A stretch of 13,773 bases of DNA from Sideroxydans lithotrophicus (GTDB taxonomy: Bacteria; Pseudomonadota; Gammaproteobacteria; Burkholderiales; Sulfuriferulaceae). Location: assembly GCA_022736605.1 (NCBI GenBank), contig DZDB01000021.1, positions 3,841 through 17,613 of the forward strand, read 5' to 3'. Below, one piece after another: positions 11,694 to 13,773 of the stretch. Position 1 is the first letter of the stretch, and every line of letters begins with the position of its first letter. A program made the translations under genes and the position numbers. A model generated the notes under the pieces. That model ran no database searches. It was given only the letters and a program-made list of their open reading frames with translations, and had not been told where the DNA came from.

Positions 11694-13050
11694 CTTGCGG
11701 CGATTACTCCTCGGCTGGCTGCTTGCCCCCCTGTTGATCCTGCTGGCGCTGGGCACGCTCGGCACCGTGTATATTGCCCGCGGTGTTGCGCACGACGCCT
11801 ACGACAAGGAATTGCTGGATCCAATGCTCGCATTGGCGCAGCACATTGTGATCATGGGTGGGCAACCCACCTTTAATCTGACGCCTGCTGCTCGCGACCT
11901 GCTCCTGGTCGACGCCTACGACAATATTTACTATCAGTTAAGCGCCGCTCATGCGCGACCGATTGGTAATCTCTACCTGCCGGTACCCGCTGGCATTGGC
12001 GACCGGGCCTTATTCTACGATGCCAGTTTCAGTGGTCGTGAAATACGCGTGGCAGCATTGCGGATTGCGCTGCCCGACAACACCAGCGCCGTATTGCAGG
12101 TAGCGGAAACCCTCAATAAACGCGACAGCCACATGATCAAAATCCTGCTGGGCATGCTCGCGCCGGCACTGGCTATCGCGCTGGCTGCGGTGCTGCTGGT
12201 GTGGTTTGGGATACGGCGCGGTCTGGCGCCGCTGGAAAACCTGCAAACCGAGCTTGCTGCGCGTTCGCACCGCGACCTCCGTCCCGTCCCGGAAAATCAC
12301 GCCCCGGAAGAAGTCCGCCCACTGGTTGTTTCACTCAACGCGCTGTTGCGACGTCTGAATGAAGCGCAGGCCAGCCAGCAGCGCTTTTTGGCCAATGCCG
12401 CACACCAGTTGCGCACCCCGTTGGCGGGGCTGCAAACCCAGGTTGAACTCGCATTAAGGGGACATTTGCCCGAACATTTACGCCCGACACTGGCACATTT
12501 GCATGCCTCCACCGTACGCACTGCGCATCTGGCCAACCAGTTGCTGACGCTGGCGCGCGCCGAGCCCGGTGCGTTACCGCCCGATGCAATGCAGCGGCTC
12601 GATTTATGCAATCTGGTGGAAAATGCTGCGCATGAATGGGTGCCGCGAGCGCTCGAAAAAAAACTGGATCTGGGTTTTGATATGACCCCGGCCTGGCTGG
12701 TCGGCGAACCCCTGTTATTGCGCGAACTGCTTGCCAACCTGATCGACAACGCACTGCGTTACACGCCTGCTGGCGGCAACATCACGGTACGCTGTGGCGA
12801 TCTGAACGGCGTGTTTCTGGAAGTTGAAGACAATGGCATCGGCATACCCGCAGCCGCCATCGCCAAGGTATGCGAACGGTTTTACCGGGTTGAAGGCAGT
12901 CCCGGAGACGGCTGTGGCCTGGGACTGGCGATTGTCGAGGAAATTGCCCGCATCCATGACGCCACGCTCGATATCAGCGCACCCGATACCGGACGCGGCA
13001 CCTTGATACGGCTCCGGTTTCCTCAAACCCATGTTTTTTCCAGCACATAA
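11680..13050 (+). CDS. Sensor histidine kinase, TctE/QseC-like
   Basis: A 456-residue inner-membrane kinase, the partner of the preceding regulator. Membrane helix 1 (about 8-32) and helix 2 (about 153-177) flank a periplasmic region of about 120 residues that resembles the 2CSK_N sensor domain of TctE-type kinases (DPMLALAQHIV, LLLVDAYDNIYYQL). A HAMP segment (about 178-231) leads to the H-box FLANAAHQLRTPLAG with phosphoacceptor His242. ATP-binding motifs follow: N-box LLANLIDNALRYTP (Asn357), G1 VEDNGIGIP (382-390), F-box ERFYRVEG and G2 GCGLGLAIVEE. All key residues are present. The chosen ATG at 11680 lies inside the regulator gene (14-base overlap) and gives a normal N-terminus for the family. 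No tricarboxylate transporter genes are nearby, so the ligand is unknown. The 3' end overlaps the converging GNAT gene by 28 bases. Confidence 0.94.
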   Translation: MPARSLRRLLLGWLLAPLLILLALGTLGTVYIARGVAHDAYDKELLDPMLALAQHIVIMGGQPTFNLTPAARDLLLVDAYDNIYYQLSAAHARPIGNLYLPVPAGIGDRALFYDASFSGREIRVAALRIALPDNTSAVLQVAETLNKRDSHMIKILLGMLAPALAIALAAVLLVWFGIRRGLAPLENLQTELAARSHRDLRPVPENHAPEEVRPLVVSLNALLRRLNEAQASQQRFLANAAHQLRTPLAGLQTQVELALRGHLPEHLRPTLAHLHASTVRTAHLANQLLTLARAEPGALPPDAMQRLDLCNLVENAAHEWVPRALEKKLDLGFDMTPAWLVGEPLLLRELLANLIDNALRYTPAGGNITVRCGDLNGVFLEVEDNGIGIPAAAIAKVCERFYRVEGSPGDGCGLGLAIVEEIARIHDATLDISAPDTGRGTLIRLRFPQTHVFSST

Positions 13051-13526
13051 TCGTCCATCACGAAGCCGTCGCCAATTTCGGTGATCACGGCGGCGACTAT
13101 CACAAAGCCGTATTGACGGTAGGCCGCCAGCGCTTTGGCGTTGCGCTTGTTGGTGCGCAACTGGATGATGCGGCGCCGCTGCTGACGCGCCGCACGGACC
13201 ACCCGCGCCAGCAGCGCTGCGCCCACCCCTTGCCGCTGCCAGTCCGGGTGCACATACAGCTTGTCGAGCTTGAGGCGCTGCGGGTCGGCGTCGGGATAAT
13301 AATGCACAAAGCCGATGAGCTGGCCGCCTTGCTGTGCCACGTCCCACACGCTGCCGGGCAAGCGCAGTTGCTGGCGAATCGCTGCCGCGTCGTAGCGCTG
13401 ATGCAGCATATAGTCAATCTGTGCCTGACTGATGATAGCGGGGTAATGCTGCTGCCAGATGTGCCGCGCCAGTGCGCCCAGCGCGTCGATCTGGTCGTCG
13501 CGCAGCGCGCTGATCTCGACGCTCAT
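13023..13526 (-). CDS. GNAT-family N-acetyltransferase
   Basis: A 167-residue GCN5-related acetyltransferase that transfers acetyl from acetyl-CoA to an unknown amine. The acetyl-CoA pyrophosphate loop is WQRQGVGAALL (about 96-106, Gln-Arg-Gln-Gly-Val-Gly), preceded by the beta-4 strand LKLDKLYVHPDW and followed by the C-terminal NKRNAKALAAYRQYGFVIV (126-144), where Asn/Tyr residues contact CoA. IGFVHYYPD (71-79) is the central strand. The length is normal and the fold looks complete. Its ATG overlaps the stop codon of the LpxL-type gene (ATGA at 13526-13523), so the pair is coupled. Its last 28 bases are antisense to the end of the kinase gene. Substrate is not predictable; a link to envelope lipids is only suggested by position. 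Confidence 0.92.
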   Translation of the reverse strand: MSVEISALRDDQIDALGALARHIWQQHYPAIISQAQIDYMLHQRYDAAAIRQQLRLPGSVWDVAQQGGQLIGFVHYYPDADPQRLKLDKLYVHPDWQRQGVGAALLARVVRAARQQRRRIIQLRTNKRNAKALAAYRQYGFVIVAAVITEIGDGFVMDDYVLEKTWV

Positions 13527-13773
13527 GGGTACAGTTTTGCTTCGCCCGGTGGCCGGGTCTTGAAGCGTTTATGCAGCCAGAAATACTGCTCGGGCATTTC
13601 GCGCACACGGTCTTCGATAAATGCGTTCATGCGCTGGATATCGGCTGCTACATCGTCACCCGGGTAATTATCCCAGGCCGGATAAAACTGCGCCACATAG
13701 CCTTGCCCGCCGGGCAACTGGCGCGTCACCAGCGGGATGATCTTGGCGCCGGTGACTTTGGCGATGCGCGGCA
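13523..13773 (-). CDS. lpxL: LpxL/HtrB-type lipid A acyltransferase, C-terminal part (5' end outside window)
   Basis: The last 82 residues are present, in frame from the window edge to the TGA at 13525-13523. The fragment starts PRIAKVTGAKIIPLVTRQLP and ends with EMPEQYFWLHKRFKTRPPGE, which is the recognisable C-terminal signature of the lysophospholipid/lipid A acyltransferase family (PF03279; LpxL, LpxM, HtrB). These inner-membrane enzymes add secondary acyl chains to Kdo2-lipid A from acyl-ACP. The catalytic HX4D motif would be in the missing N-terminal part and cannot be checked. An internal GTG at 13729-13727 is not the start, because the frame stays open and family-like up to the window edge. 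Which paralogue (LpxL or LpxM type) it is cannot be settled from this fragment. Confidence 0.9.
   Translation of the reverse strand, partial: PRIAKVTGAKIIPLVTRQLPGGQGYVAQFYPAWDNYPGDDVAADIQRMNAFIEDRVREMPEQYFWLHKRFKTRPPGEAKLYP

Overview
The window looks like core chromosome of a Gram-negative proteobacterium, most likely a betaproteobacterium (a Nitrosomonadales/Gallionella-like lineage is my guess, from gene order and protein character, not from any search). It is moderately GC-rich, very gene-dense and has almost no spacer DNA. Outer-membrane functions (MlaFED-type lipid transport, an outer-membrane lipoprotein, a lipid A acyltransferase) fix the Gram-negative assignment. I see no insertion sequence, prophage, CRISPR array, rRNA or convincing tRNA.

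Layout. (1) 1-2526, plus strand: the 3' end of an MlaE-type permease, then an MlaF-type ATPase, an MlaD-type MCE protein and a PqiC-like lipoprotein. All four overlap by 1-4 bases, so this is one translationally coupled phospholipid-transport operon. (2) 2612-3052, plus strand: a small exported DUF4426 protein. (3) 5417-3058, minus strand: def, fmt and htpX (peptide deformylase, Met-tRNA formyltransferase, membrane protease), converging on the DUF4426 gene with a 5-base gap. (4) 5560-10707, plus strand, divergent from def: a LysM protein, dprA, smg (DUF494) and topA, the conserved dprA-smg neighbourhood. (5) 11013-13050, plus strand: an OmpR-family response regulator and a TctE/QseC-like sensor kinase overlapping by 14 bases. 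(6) 13773-13023, minus strand: the 3' end of an LpxL/HtrB acyltransferase coupled to a GNAT acetyltransferase, whose end overlaps the end of the kinase gene by 28 bases.

How the genes work together. Region 1 moves lipids between inner and outer membrane. Region 3 handles the start and maturation of proteins (formylation, deformylation) and membrane protein quality control. Region 4 joins a cell-wall-binding protein with DNA uptake/recombination and supercoiling control. Region 5 is a self-contained signalling pair with no obvious target gene beside it.

The most interesting material is non-coding: an 11-base-period TTTGTCAG direct repeat resembling a Pho box upstream of the response regulator; an 11-bp-stem inverted repeat enclosing the fmt stop codon; a 7-bp-stem hairpin covering the def stop codon before an fmt start that lacks a Shine-Dalgarno sequence; and dense dyad symmetry in the 142-bp def/LysM divergent promoter region. 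I found no clear sign of a wholly new multi-gene system. The least understood proteins are DUF4426, Smg/DUF494 and the ligand side of the sensor kinase.
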